Assembly: GCA_938038815.1 (NCBI GenBank)
Contig: CALHTF010000045.1
Span: 1 to 44,494, forward strand
Origin: an uncultured Acidimicrobiales bacterium
GTDB lineage: Bacteria; Actinomycetota; Acidimicrobiia; Acidimicrobiales; SHLQ01
DNA length: 44,494 nucleotides
Direction of reading: 5' to 3'
Shown: piece after piece, positions 24,796-34,822 of the stretch
Position numbering within the stretch: position 1 is the first letter of the stretch
Layout of the letters: each line of letters opens with the position of its first letter
Notes under the pieces: generated by a model
Told to the model about the DNA's origin: nothing
The model's input: only the letters and a program-made list of their open reading frames with translations
Databases searched by the model: none
Made by a program: the position numbers and the translations under genes

Positions 24796-26259
24796 TCAGT
24801 CGCTACTTTCGGGGTACATCGTGGCCCACAGATGGTGGGAGGCATAACTTCGCCACGGCGACCAGTCGAGCGACTGGGCCGCGAGTTCTTTTCGGTCGGC
24901 CGAAAAGCCGAGGCGTTCGGCCGCCTTGCGGAGCACCAAGTCGCCCACCGGGAATACATCGGGGTCACCGAGTGCCCGCATGGCGATCATGTCGGCCGTC
25001 CATGGTCCGACGCCCGCAAGGGCGAGAAGGTGCTCTCTGGTGGCTGCTCGATCGGCACCTGGTGAGAGATCGAGACCGTCGGCCGCCACCGCCCGGGCGA
25101 GGTTGGTGAGGGTCTTCTGCCGTGCGCCGGTCAGCCCAATGGCCGAGAGGTCGGCATCGGCAAGCGTTTCGGCGGTGGGAAACACACGATCGACGAGCTC
25201 ATGCGGTATCAACAGCGGTTCACCGAACTCGCCGACCAGCCGACTACCGAAGGTTTGCCCCGCCGAAACCGAGACCTGCTGACCCAAGATGGTCTGCACA
25301 GCCTGTTCGAAACCGTCGACCGCCCCCGGCACCCGCAATCCCGGGTCGGCCGCAACCAGGTCCGCTAACGCCGAACCGGCGAAGTGTTCAGCGATGGAGG
25401 TCGGGTCGGCGTCGAGATCGAGCAGTCGGCGGAGTCGGGCGACCCCGACCGACAGGTCGGCGAAGCTCTCGAGCTGGATTTCGCACCACACGTGATCGGC
25501 TTGTGGGGTCAGCGATGCGACGGCGTGCCCGTTGGGCAACCGCAGCGTGCGGGTCAGCACACCATTGGTCACGGTGGCCAGCCCGTTCGGGGCGTGGCCT
25601 GCCACCCACCCAAACAGGGCATCGCTGTTCAGGGGAGCCCGAATCGCCAGCCGCAGTCCAATAGCGCCGCTGTTGGTCGACCCCGACCCCGCCTTGCGGA
25701 GTTCGGTGGGCGACTTTGCAAAAACCTCGCGTACGGTGTCGTTGAATTGGCGGATCGACGCGAACCCGGCGGCAAAGGCCACGTCGGTAAATCGGAGGTC
25801 GGTGGTTTCGATGAGCACGCGAGCGCTCTGGGCCCGTTGTGCCCGGGCGACCGCGATCGGGGTTGCTCCGACCTCCCGGCGAAACAGACGACCCAGGTTC
25901 CGTTCGCTCACGGCAAGGTGATGCGCCAGGCCGGCAACACCTTCGCGATCGACGACACCATCGGCGATCAATCGCATTGCTCGCCCGACTAGATCGGCCC
26001 GTAGGTCCCATTCGGGCGACCCCGGCGAGGCGTCGGGCCGACAACGTTTACACGCCCGAAAGCCTGCCAACTGGGCCGCGGCGGCCGTTGGGTAGAACTC
26101 GACGTTCTTGGCCTTGGGCCGGATCGGGGTCGGGCAGCTCGGGCGGCAGTAGATCCCGGTCGAGGTGACCCCGGTGATGAACCAACCGTCGAATCGCTGA
26201 TCGCGGGTCTCGACCGCCCGGTAACACCGGTCGAAGTCGAGGTTGGCAAAGGTCGTCAT
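24796..26259 (-). CDS. Ada-type regulator fused to AlkA 3-methyladenine DNA glycosylase
   Basis: Protein of 487 residues in three parts. Residues 1-80 form the Ada zinc/methyl-phosphotriester domain with Cys38, Cys42, Cys70 and Cys73; Cys38 is expected to accept methyl groups and switch the protein on. Residues about 88-190 form an AraC-type DNA-binding domain. Residues about 200-487 form AlkA, with its N-terminal domain, the hairpin LALAGVGPWTADMI and catalytic Asp440 in VFPVGDLVLRKA. Sensor, activator and repair enzyme are thus one polypeptide, a fusion common in actinobacteria. I chose the ATG at 26259; a GTG at 26274 is in frame. It likely controls its own gene and ogt. Confidence 0.92.
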   Translation of the reverse strand: MTTFANLDFDRCYRAVETRDQRFDGWFITGVTSTGIYCRPSCPTPIRPKAKNVEFYPTAAAAQLAGFRACKRCRPDASPGSPEWDLRADLVGRAMRLIADGVVDREGVAGLAHHLAVSERNLGRLFRREVGATPIAVARAQRAQSARVLIETTDLRFTDVAFAAGFASIRQFNDTVREVFAKSPTELRKAGSGSTNSGAIGLRLAIRAPLNSDALFGWVAGHAPNGLATVTNGVLTRTLRLPNGHAVASLTPQADHVWCEIQLESFADLSVGVARLRRLLDLDADPTSIAEHFAGSALADLVAADPGLRVPGAVDGFEQAVQTILGQQVSVSAGQTFGSRLVGEFGEPLLIPHELVDRVFPTAETLADADLSAIGLTGARQKTLTNLARAVAADGLDLSPGADRAATREHLLALAGVGPWTADMIAMRALGDPDVFPVGDLVLRKAAERLGFSADRKELAAQSLDWSPWRSYASHHLWATMYPESSD

Positions 26260-26322
26260 AGCTTCATTCAACACCGCCAGCCCACCAATGACTAGCGGAA
26301 ATCGGACAACCTAATTGGTCGA

Positions 26323-26754
26323 CTATCCGACCGTCACCTCTTCACTGATGAAGGTGATGCCGTTGTCGAGGGTCTTGTGCACCGGACAGCGCTTGGCGAC
26401 CTCGGCCAGGCGTTTGCGTTGCTCGTCGTCGAAGGTTCCCTCGACGAAGATCTCACTGCGGACGCCATCGAGCCAGCCAAGGGCGTCCTCATCGCATTCG
26501 GTGCAGTCGTCGGCGTGAACCTTTTCGTACTCGTACTTCACCGACACCGACTCGAGCGGCCAGCCTTTGCGTTGGGAGTAGAACGACAGCGTTATCGCCG
26601 TGCACGCGGCCAAGGACCCCAACAACATTTCGTACGGGTTGGGGCCCTTGTCGGTGCCGTTGAGTTCCGGCGGTTCGTCGGCCAGCCATACGTGTCGGCC
26701 ATTGCGAATTTCGACGAGTGTTCCGCCGGTGAGGTCTGCAGTGATAGTGGTCAT
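26323..26754 (-). CDS. OsmC family peroxiredoxin-like protein
   Basis: Thiol-dependent peroxidase family protein of 143 residues. The two conserved cysteines are Cys51 (SLAACTAITL) and Cys123 (KRCPVHKTL), and the entry region GPNPYEMLLGSLAAC is typical. It belongs to the OsmC/YhfA side of the family and would reduce organic hydroperoxides, though several members have other roles. The open frame continues upstream into the crotonase gene, but a TAGTCT -10 seven bases before the ATG at 26754 supports this start. It lies 63 bp upstream of Ada-AlkA on the same strand. Confidence 0.88.
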   Translation of the reverse strand: MTTITADLTGGTLVEIRNGRHVWLADEPPELNGTDKGPNPYEMLLGSLAACTAITLSFYSQRKGWPLESVSVKYEYEKVHADDCTECDEDALGWLDGVRSEIFVEGTFDDEQRKRLAEVAKRCPVHKTLDNGITFISEEVTVG

Positions 26755-26761
26755 GGCACAA

Positions 26762-26767
26762 AGACTA
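26762..26767 (-). promoter_or_regulatory. Leaderless-type -10 element of the OsmC gene
   Basis: TAGTCT on the minus strand ends seven bases before the ATG at 26754, with no Shine-Dalgarno sequence between. Confidence 0.45.
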
Positions 26768-26799
26768 CGGTACGAAGGCGAGCTATTTCGGGGGAACAC

Positions 26800-27573
26800 T
26801 TGGCTGCGGCAACCTATGAGCGATCGGGCAATATCGCCACCATCACCTACAACCGACCGGAAGCACTCAATGCGGTGAACGGCGAGATGCGAGAGTGCCT
26901 CAACGCAGCGTGGACCGAGTTCTTGGCCGACGACCAAGCGTGGGTCGCCATCGTCACCGGCGCAGGCCGAGCCTTCTGCGCCGGCGCCGACATGAAAGAC
27001 GGCACCGGCAGCGTCGGCACCTTCGCCGGAAGCTTCTGGGAGATGCCCACCATCAACAGCTTTGAGAGCGGCCTGGAGGTGTGGAAGCCCACCATCGCTG
27101 CGGTCAATGGCCCCTGCGTGGGTTACGGCTTCACCGCGGTGGCCACCTGCGACTTCGTGATCGCCAGCGACCAAGCCACCTTTGCCTACCCCGAGGTCAA
27201 GATCGGCATCCCGACGATTGTTGGGGCACTGCGCCTCCCGGGGCGCCTCGCGTGGGCCGACGCGCTCGAACTGCTCCTCACCGGCGACACGATCGACGCC
27301 GAACGAGCCAAAGAAATCGGCCTCGCTTGGCGGGTGGTGCCGCACGCTGACTTGCTCGCCGAAGCAAACAACCTTGCCGAACGGCTCTGCCAGGGGGCGC
27401 CACTGGCAGTCCGAGCGACCAAAGAGATGGCCTACCGAGGATCACAGTTGCCTTGGACGGATGCAGTAAGGATGGGCGAGACTATGCGCCGCTACGTGCA
27501 AGCGACCCAAGACGCCAGCGAAGGCCGAGCCGCCTTCGCTGAAAAACGCACACCAACCTGGAAGGGTTCATGA
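26800..27573 (+). CDS. Enoyl-CoA hydratase/isomerase (crotonase family)
   Basis: Crotonase-fold enzyme of 257 residues acting on acyl-CoA thioesters. The oxyanion-hole segments are IVTGAGRAFCAGADMKD and the KPTIAAVNGPCVGYGF helix. The expected catalytic acid is the Glu in FAYPEVKIGIPT. The exact reaction (hydration, isomerisation or other) is not evident. The TTG start at 26800 is preceded by GGGGGAA at a suitable distance and begins exactly at the family's N-terminus. It is followed after one base by the luciferase-like oxidoreductase gene, so the two are cotranscribed. Confidence 0.87.
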   Translation: MAAATYERSGNIATITYNRPEALNAVNGEMRECLNAAWTEFLADDQAWVAIVTGAGRAFCAGADMKDGTGSVGTFAGSFWEMPTINSFESGLEVWKPTIAAVNGPCVGYGFTAVATCDFVIASDQATFAYPEVKIGIPTIVGALRLPGRLAWADALELLLTGDTIDAERAKEIGLAWRVVPHADLLAEANNLAERLCQGAPLAVRATKEMAYRGSQLPWTDAVRMGETMRRYVQATQDASEGRAAFAEKRTPTWKGS

Positions 27574-27574
27574 C

Positions 27575-28438
27575 ATGAAATTCGGAATCGCATTTGCCAA
27601 CACTATGCAGTTTGCCGAGGCCGAGGGTGCTGCCCTGCTAGCCCGCAGCGCCGAGGCAGCGGGCTTCGACTCGGTCTGGACCGTCGAACACGTGATCGTG
27701 CCCAAGGACTACGAATCGAAATACCCCTACGACCCAAGCGGCAAGATGCCGGGCGGACCCGAGGCGTCGATCCCCGATCCACTGATCTGGCTAACGTGGA
27801 TCGCCGCCAACTCGACCAACCTCCGGCTGGCCACCGGCATCAGCATCCTCCCCGAACGCAACCCGGTGATCTTCGCCAAAGAGGTCGCCACTCTCGACGC
27901 GTTGTCGGGCGGCCGGGTCGAACTCGGCATTGGCGTGGGTTGGTTGGAAGAAGAGTTCGACGCCCTCGGAATCCCGTGGGCTCGCCGAGGGGCTCGCACC
28001 GACGACTACATCCAGGCGATGCGGTCGTTGTGGTCGAGCGACCTCGCCGACTACCAAGGCGAGTTCGTTTCGTTCTCCGACGTCGCGTCCAAGCCGTCGC
28101 CGGTAAATGGCACCGTGCCCATCCACATCGGCGGCCATTCCAAGGCGGCGGCCAAACGAGCCGGGCGCATCGGCGACGGGTTCTTCCCCGGTGGCGGCGA
28201 CATCGCCGAACTGATCGACATCATGCGCCAAGAGGCCGCCGACAACGACCGCGACCCGTCGGCCATCGAAGTCAGCACCTTCACCGCCGACCTGTTTGGC
28301 CCAGAACCTCTTGCCGCCGTCGACAAAATGCAGGCGGCCGGTGTGCACCGGTTGATGGTTCCGGCCTTCATGGTGGCCCAGGACCCCGAGGCCGACCTGA
28401 TGGGCTGGCACGAGCGCGTCATCTCGCAATTGCCCTAA
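27575..28438 (+). CDS. LLM class F420-dependent oxidoreductase
   Basis: Luciferase-like (TIM-barrel) enzyme of 287 residues, in the subgroup usually annotated as probable F420-dependent (TIGR03619-like). Typical elements are EAAGFDSVWTVEH, LRLATGISILPERNP, LSGGRVELGIGVGW and the phosphate-binding PIHIGGHSKAAAKRAGRIGDG. The cofactor is inferred from the family; F420 genes are not in this window. Being in an operon with a crotonase suggests a role in acid or steroid-like degradation, but this remains open. Confidence 0.87.
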   Translation: MKFGIAFANTMQFAEAEGAALLARSAEAAGFDSVWTVEHVIVPKDYESKYPYDPSGKMPGGPEASIPDPLIWLTWIAANSTNLRLATGISILPERNPVIFAKEVATLDALSGGRVELGIGVGWLEEEFDALGIPWARRGARTDDYIQAMRSLWSSDLADYQGEFVSFSDVASKPSPVNGTVPIHIGGHSKAAAKRAGRIGDGFFPGGGDIAELIDIMRQEAADNDRDPSAIEVSTFTADLFGPEPLAAVDKMQAAGVHRLMVPAFMVAQDPEADLMGWHERVISQLP

Positions 28439-28512
28439 CAACCGGCAGCAATTTCGCCAGCGACCTTTTGGTCAGAACTTAACTATCGGTAGGCCCTGCC
28501 GACGGGCTTTCC

Positions 28513-29406
28513 ATGCCCCAGTCCGATCCTTTTGACTTCGACGAATCATGGCGCGAGCACGACCTGGTCTGGTTTTTGACCTGCCTTCGTGCTTGGAGGA
28601 CCAACCCCTGGCTCTGCGCGACAGGCGTTCTGGTGGTGTTTGGCCTGTTCAGCGGGCTGGTCAGCCTGGTCACGAGCGGGTTCTCCCAAGACTTCTGCGA
28701 ACGGCTGGCCTTCGGCTCAGCACTGGCCCTGCCCTTCATCAGCGCCCGAGCGATGATGATCATGCTGGGCACCGACTCGATTACCCGAATGCAACTCGCC
28801 ACTGCGACCGACCTGGTGTGCTCGGACCTTAGTCGTCAAGACCTCACCGATCTTCAGCTCCGCGGCCGCGACCTCACCAGCTCCCGCCTGACGCAGTCGA
28901 ACCTGTTGGCCGCCGACCTAATGGGTTCGCTGCTGCTCGATGCCGACCTGCACCGCATCATTGCTCGCCGGGCCCGCTTCGATTACGCCGACATGAGCGA
29001 GGCCGTTGGCCACCGGGCCGACTTCCGCGATAGTTCGCTGATCGGCGCCAACCTGACCGACGCCATCTTCGATAGCGCCGACTTTCGGGGCGCCGTGCTG
29101 AGCGATGCAACCCTGATGAACTGCGACCTCCGCCGGACCTCATTCCACAACGCCGACCTCCAGGGCGCCGACCTGCGAGGGGCCGATCTTCGCGGCGCAA
29201 ACCTTCGAGGTGCCGATCTTCGAGCCGCCAGCATCCAGGGGGCCGACCTCCGCGGTGCTCGCCTCGACGGTGTCGACGTGACCGGGCTCAAGATGGACGA
29301 TCTGACGATCTGGCCCGACGGTGCGTCGCCGATGCTCGGCACCTTCGAGCTGACCGAAGACGACCTGTTGTTGCTACAAACCCCCCTCAACGACGACAGC
29401 GAATAG
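28513..29406 (+). CDS. Membrane-anchored pentapeptide-repeat protein
   Basis: Protein of 297 residues. Two hydrophobic helices (about 31-56 and 66-86) are followed by around 20 pentapeptide repeats of the form A(D/N)LxG between residues 98 and 265, most regular near the C-terminus (GADLRGADLRGANLRG). Such repeats fold as a right-handed quadrilateral beta-helix. The short C-terminal tail is acidic. Orientation places the beta-helix in the cytoplasm if both helices cross as a hairpin. Function is unknown, and membrane-attached family members are poorly studied. It precedes the GpgS-like gene by 24 bp. Confidence 0.85.
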   Translation: MPQSDPFDFDESWREHDLVWFLTCLRAWRTNPWLCATGVLVVFGLFSGLVSLVTSGFSQDFCERLAFGSALALPFISARAMMIMLGTDSITRMQLATATDLVCSDLSRQDLTDLQLRGRDLTSSRLTQSNLLAADLMGSLLLDADLHRIIARRARFDYADMSEAVGHRADFRDSSLIGANLTDAIFDSADFRGAVLSDATLMNCDLRRTSFHNADLQGADLRGADLRGANLRGADLRAASIQGADLRGARLDGVDVTGLKMDDLTIWPDGASPMLGTFELTEDDLLLLQTPLNDDSE

Positions 29407-29418
29407 CCGCTAGGGAGC

Positions 29419-29424
29419 TAGCCT
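29419..29424 (+). promoter_or_regulatory. Leaderless-type -10 element of the GpgS-like gene
   Basis: TAGCCT ends exactly six bases before the GTG at 29431. An AGGGAG at 29412-29417 lies 13 bases from the start codon, too far for normal Shine-Dalgarno use. Confidence 0.4.
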
Positions 29425-29430
29425 CAGGCC

Positions 29431-30642
29431 GTGGGCGACTTCTTTCAAAACGGTGTCATCGCAACTCTGCACGACCTCAAGCAACGGCCGCTGTACGAGA
29501 TTGAGTCCGACCTGACCGAGTGGTCGCGCGAACGGCCAATGTCGTTGGTCATCCCGAGCCTTTACTCCGAACTGGGCCGCCCGGCGCTTAGCCACATCCT
29601 CGACGAGATCTCCAAGATCCCGTACCTCGAAGAGGTCATCATCGGCCTCGACCGGGCGAGCGCCGAGGACTTCGAAGACGCCAAGCGATTCTTTAGCCGG
29701 CTCCCTCAGCGGCACCGCATCCTCTGGAACGACGGACCGCGCCTGTCGGCGATCGACCAGCAATTAGCGGGCGCCGAACTCGCACCCGCCGAACCAGGCA
29801 AGGGTCGCAACGTTTGGTACTGCATGGGGTACTTCTTGGCGTCGAACCGGTCGCACACCGTGGCCCTGCACGACGCCGACATCATCACCTACGACCGCTC
29901 GATGGTCGCCAAGCTGTTCTACCCGTTGGTGCACCCGACCTTCGACTATTCGTTCTGCAAGGGGTATTACTTCCGAGCCGCCGACGGTCAACTCAACGGC
30001 CGGGTGGTTCGCCTGATGGTTACCCCCTTGGTCCGAGCGCTACGAGCCACGATTGGCCATCACGAATACCTCGACTACATCGACAGCTTTCGGTACCCGT
30101 TGGCCGGCGAGTTCTCGATGAAGCGCTCGGTAGTGACCTCGATCCGAATCCCGAGCGACTGGGGTCTGGAAATCGGTGTGTTGTCCGAGGTTCAGCGGTA
30201 CTACGCCAACTCTCGAATCTGCCAGGTCGATATTGCCGACGCCTACGACCACAAGCACCAAGAGGTTTCCCACGACGACCCCACCAGCGGTCTTCATCGC
30301 ATGGCTATCGATATTGGCCTGGCGATCTTCCGCAAGCTGGCCACCAACGGCGAAGTGTTCTCGCCCGAAACCTTCCGGGCCCTCAAGGCCACCTACTATC
30401 GCACGGCGCTCGACATCGTCGACCACTACCACTCCGACGCGGTGCTCAACGGCCTGACCCTCGACCGCCATCAAGAGGAAACCACGGTCGAACTCTTTGC
30501 CTCGGCAATCATGGAAGCGGGCGAACGTTTCTTGTCTGAACCGATGGCGGTGCCGTTTACTCCGAGCTGGTCTCGAGTCGTCTCGGCGGTGCCCGACGTG
30601 CTGGAACAACTCGACGAGGCAGTCGAACTCGACAACGCCTAG
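29431..30642 (+). CDS. Glucosyl-3-phosphoglycerate synthase-like glycosyltransferase (GT81/GpgS type)
   Basis: GT-A fold glycosyltransferase of 403 residues. The sequence matches the bacterial GpgS/MpgS-like group from its first residues (DFFQNGVIATLHDL), through SLVIPSLYSELGRPAL and GKGRNVWYCMGYFLAS, to the metal-binding DAD at 148-150 (ALHDADIITYD). Also typical are DSFRYPLAGEFSM and IPSDWGLEIGVL. The predicted reaction is transfer of glucose (or mannose) from a nucleotide sugar to 3-phosphoglycerate, giving the precursor of glucosylglycerate, a compatible solute. The phosphatase needed for the second step is not seen nearby. A GH13_18 phosphorylase about 7 kb away could recycle the product. 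Confidence 0.8.
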   Translation: MGDFFQNGVIATLHDLKQRPLYEIESDLTEWSRERPMSLVIPSLYSELGRPALSHILDEISKIPYLEEVIIGLDRASAEDFEDAKRFFSRLPQRHRILWNDGPRLSAIDQQLAGAELAPAEPGKGRNVWYCMGYFLASNRSHTVALHDADIITYDRSMVAKLFYPLVHPTFDYSFCKGYYFRAADGQLNGRVVRLMVTPLVRALRATIGHHEYLDYIDSFRYPLAGEFSMKRSVVTSIRIPSDWGLEIGVLSEVQRYYANSRICQVDIADAYDHKHQEVSHDDPTSGLHRMAIDIGLAIFRKLATNGEVFSPETFRALKATYYRTALDIVDHYHSDAVLNGLTLDRHQEETTVELFASAIMEAGERFLSEPMAVPFTPSWSRVVSAVPDVLEQLDEAVELDNA

Positions 30643-30663
30643 CCCCGGTGTTTGAGTGGGCAG

Positions 30664-31467
30664 ATGACTCTGCTCACCATCCACGACGAGGACGGCGTTC
30701 GAACCCTGAGCGTCGATGCACCACCGGTCAACGTGCTGTCGAACGAGCTGACCAAAGCGTTGTATGTGGCTGGCGCACAAGCGGCAGAAGACGACGAGGT
30801 GCGGGCGGTAGTCCTACGCAGCGCCAACCCCAACTTCTTCCTCGCCCACTTCGATGTTCAAGCGATCCTCGACATGCCAGCGCCGGCCGAACCGATGGTT
30901 GAGCCCCATGGCTTCCATCGCTTATGTGAGCTCTATCGCACGATGCCAAAGCCGACCATCGCCATGATCGATGGTCGGGTAGGCGGAGGAGGCGCCGAAC
31001 TCGCGGCCTCATTCGATATGCGGTTCGGGACCAATCGAACGATCATCAATCAGATGGAGGTCGGCCTCGGCATCTTGCCGGGCGGTTCAGGCACCCAGCG
31101 ACTCCCCCACCTTGTTGGTCTAGGCCGAGCGATGGAGGTTGTGCTGGGCAGCGACGATCTCGACGCCGCGACCGCCGCCGAGTGGGGGTGGCTCAATCGG
31201 GTACTCCCCCGCGATGAACTCGAACCGTTCGTCTACCGATTGGCCAGTCGCATCGCCAGCTTCCCGCCCAAAGCCGTCGCGTCCGCCAAGGCGGCCCTGC
31301 TAGCCAGCCAACCCGACCCAACCCCAGGTTTGGTAACCGAAGGCCAACTCTTCGACGAGCTAAAGGCCACCAAAGAAGCCACCCGTCGCATGCAGTCCTT
31401 CCTAACCAAAGGCGGCCAAAAACCCGAGAGCGAGAACCGGATAGGCCAGTTCGTTACCGAGCTCTAG
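30664..31467 (+). CDS. Enoyl-CoA hydratase/isomerase (crotonase family)
   Basis: Second crotonase-fold enzyme, 267 residues. The glutamate-containing active-site segment MEVGLGILPGGSGTQRLP is very close to true enoyl-CoA hydratases. The oxyanion region IDGRVGGGGAELAASFDMRF is intact. I prefer the ATG at 30664. An in-frame TTG at 30652 has no Shine-Dalgarno either, and its TTGAGT could instead serve as a -10 six bases before the ATG. The stop TAG shares the palindrome CTAG with the stop of the convergent SDR gene. Confidence 0.85.
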   Translation: MTLLTIHDEDGVRTLSVDAPPVNVLSNELTKALYVAGAQAAEDDEVRAVVLRSANPNFFLAHFDVQAILDMPAPAEPMVEPHGFHRLCELYRTMPKPTIAMIDGRVGGGGAELAASFDMRFGTNRTIINQMEVGLGILPGGSGTQRLPHLVGLGRAMEVVLGSDDLDAATAAEWGWLNRVLPRDELEPFVYRLASRIASFPPKAVASAKAALLASQPDPTPGLVTEGQLFDELKATKEATRRMQSFLTKGGQKPESENRIGQFVTEL

Positions 31468-32240
31468 TAGATCGTGTAACCCCCGTCGACGGTGATCGTG
31501 TCGCCGGTGTGAAAGGTGAGCGCCGGGTCGGCGAGGAACAATGCCGCGGCCGCCATTTCGCTCGGCTCGGCCCACCGGCGGACCGGGGTCCGTTTGGTGG
31601 TGGCTTCGCGGAACCGGTCGTTCTCAAATCCAAAGCTCGCCAGATCGGTTTTGGTCCACCCGGGCAGCAGCGCGTTCACCCGCACGTTGTAGCGGGCCAT
31701 CTCGACCGCCATCGCCCGCATCAGTCCGAGCACACCGGTCTTGCTCGCGCTGTACGACGCATTGCTGGCCGCGCCGTGAATCGATGCCGTCGACGACACC
31801 ACCACCAGTGACCCGCCTTCGCCCTTCTCGATCAGGTGTTTGGAGGCTTCGCGAAAGCACAGAAACACGCCGTCGAGGTTTACACCCATCACATGACGCC
31901 ACTCGTCGAGCGACGAGTCGGCCACCATCTTGCCCGGGCTGGTAACCCCGGCGTTGGCGAACATGATGTCGGCCCGGCCCAGCTCGGAAATGGTTTGGGC
32001 AAAGGCATCGGCGACCTGGGCTTCGTCGGCCACATCAACCCCCACCGACATCACGTTGCGACCGGTTGCTCCGAGGTAGTCGACCGCCGCAGCGTTCTTG
32101 TCGGTATTGCGGCCCCACACCGCAATGTCGGCTCCGGCGTGCGCCATGGCCTCAGCCATCGCCAGCCCGATGCCGCCGTTGCCGCCGGTTACCACAGCGA
32201 CTCGGCCGCTCAGATCGGTGGCCGCTTGGGATGTTGTCAT
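31464..32240 (-). CDS. Short-chain dehydrogenase/reductase (SDR)
   Basis: NAD(P)-dependent oxidoreductase of 258 residues with the classical SDR layout. The nucleotide-binding turn is VVTGGNGGIGLAMAEAMA, the structural motif is IMFANAGVTS, and catalytic residues lie in the serine strand VVVSSTASIHG and in YSASK. The C-terminal FHTGDTITVDGG is standard. The Ser-Tyr-Lys set is complete. Substrate is unknown; the neighbouring acyl-CoA ligase suggests a hydroxyacyl or alcohol compound. The ATG at 32240 has a clear GAGAGGG. It is divergent from the acyl-CoA synthetase with 54 bp between starts. The frame remains open upstream, antisense to that gene, which I disregard. Confidence 0.9.
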   Translation of the reverse strand: MTTSQAATDLSGRVAVVTGGNGGIGLAMAEAMAHAGADIAVWGRNTDKNAAAVDYLGATGRNVMSVGVDVADEAQVADAFAQTISELGRADIMFANAGVTSPGKMVADSSLDEWRHVMGVNLDGVFLCFREASKHLIEKGEGGSLVVVSSTASIHGAASNASYSASKTGVLGLMRAMAVEMARYNVRVNALLPGWTKTDLASFGFENDRFREATTKRTPVRRWAEPSEMAAAALFLADPALTFHTGDTITVDGGYTIY

Positions 32241-32282
32241 GTTGCCCTCTCGCTCGGTCTCTGAATGTCGCTCAGATCGCGG

Positions 32283-32288
32283 TACTTT
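32283..32288 (+). promoter_or_regulatory. Leaderless-type -10 element of the second acyl-CoA synthetase gene
   Basis: TACTTT ends six bases before the ATG at 32295, with no Shine-Dalgarno. It lies in the 54-bp divergent region shared with the SDR gene. Confidence 0.45.
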
Positions 32289-32294
32289 GTAGTT

Positions 32295-33853
<1,559 letters not shown>

Positions 33854-33857
<4 letters not shown>

Positions 33858-34753
33858 CCGCCTTCGAGCGCCTCTCGCTGGGTCCATCGGATGTCGGCGA
33901 CCACGCCGTAGTGGTCGCTGGCATCGATGCCCGTGATCGGCTCGTGAAACGCTAGATTGCACGCCTCGACCAGCCCGGCACCGTCGGCGCGACCAAACGG
34001 GTCACCGACAAAGATGTAGTCAAGCCGTTTCGGTGGCAGCAACATATCGCGGGCCATGGCGTTGGTCCGGTGATCCCAGGTAAAGCCTGGTTCGGTGTTG
34101 CCCGCTGCTCGCCAAGCGTCCTGGTAGTAGGTGCTCGTGCCATCGATGGTCGCGAGCGACGACAAGAAGCGGATCTCGTCCGATAGCGGCTCGGCGTTGA
34201 AGTCGCCACACAGAATTGGCGGGATCACCGCAGCTGGGTCGGCGTTGGCTTTGATCTGTTCGTCGATAAACATTGCCTGCACCACCCGGTGGTAGGCCTG
34301 GCTCGGCGGCGGCGCCAAGTGGGTGCTGAACACGTCGATGCCGTTGGTACGAACATGCAACAGCTCAAGGGCCATGCGGTAGACCGGACTCGGCACTTTG
34401 GCGCTGCCATCGACGGGCAAGGTCCACTTCTGATGGGTTGAAATTGGCCACCGGCTCAGGATTGCCGAACCAAACTCGACCTCGCGGCCGCCACGGGTCG
34501 TGAACGAACAACCGCCAAACGCCCAGTGCCAGTCATGGTTGGTGTCGTTGTCGACCAGCCACTTTGCCGTGTTGTCGTCGCCGCCTGGGGTCTCCCAGAC
34601 CTCCTGAAGACACACGATGTCGGCATCGAGCCGCTCGAACCACGCCAAGGTCTCAAACCGGCGAGTTTCCCAGTCCCGCTCAAAGAACGATGCCAAATTC
34701 AACGTCACCACGCGCAGCTGCTTCGCTGTCCCTCGCTTCGCAATGTCACTCAA
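33854..34753 (-). CDS. Endonuclease/exonuclease/phosphatase family protein
   Basis: Metal-dependent phosphodiesterase-fold protein of about 299 residues. The fold begins with LRVVTLNLASFFERDWE. It has the catalytic Glu in DIVCLQEVWE, the FSTHLAPP strand, PILCGDFNAEPLSDE with its Asp/Asn pair and the final DASDHYGVVADI with the paired Asp-His. There is no signal peptide, so it is probably cytoplasmic. Substrates in this superfamily range from DNA to phosphoinositides and sphingomyelin; I cannot choose. The start is uncertain: the TTG at 34753 fits the domain boundary, but the frame is open to 34885 through low-complexity sequence and a repeat array. Confidence 0.8.
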
Positions 34754-34822
34754 GGTTGCACCCTCGCCCTCCGCGAGCTCCGGGCTCTTTGGCCCCTCCC
34801 TCGACACTAGCGACTCCCCCAC

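Noticed and set aside
26755..27345. Upstream extension of the OsmC frame on the minus strand
   Set aside because: Antisense to the crotonase gene and without domain content. The ATG at 26754 has a well-placed -10 and begins the OsmC fold.
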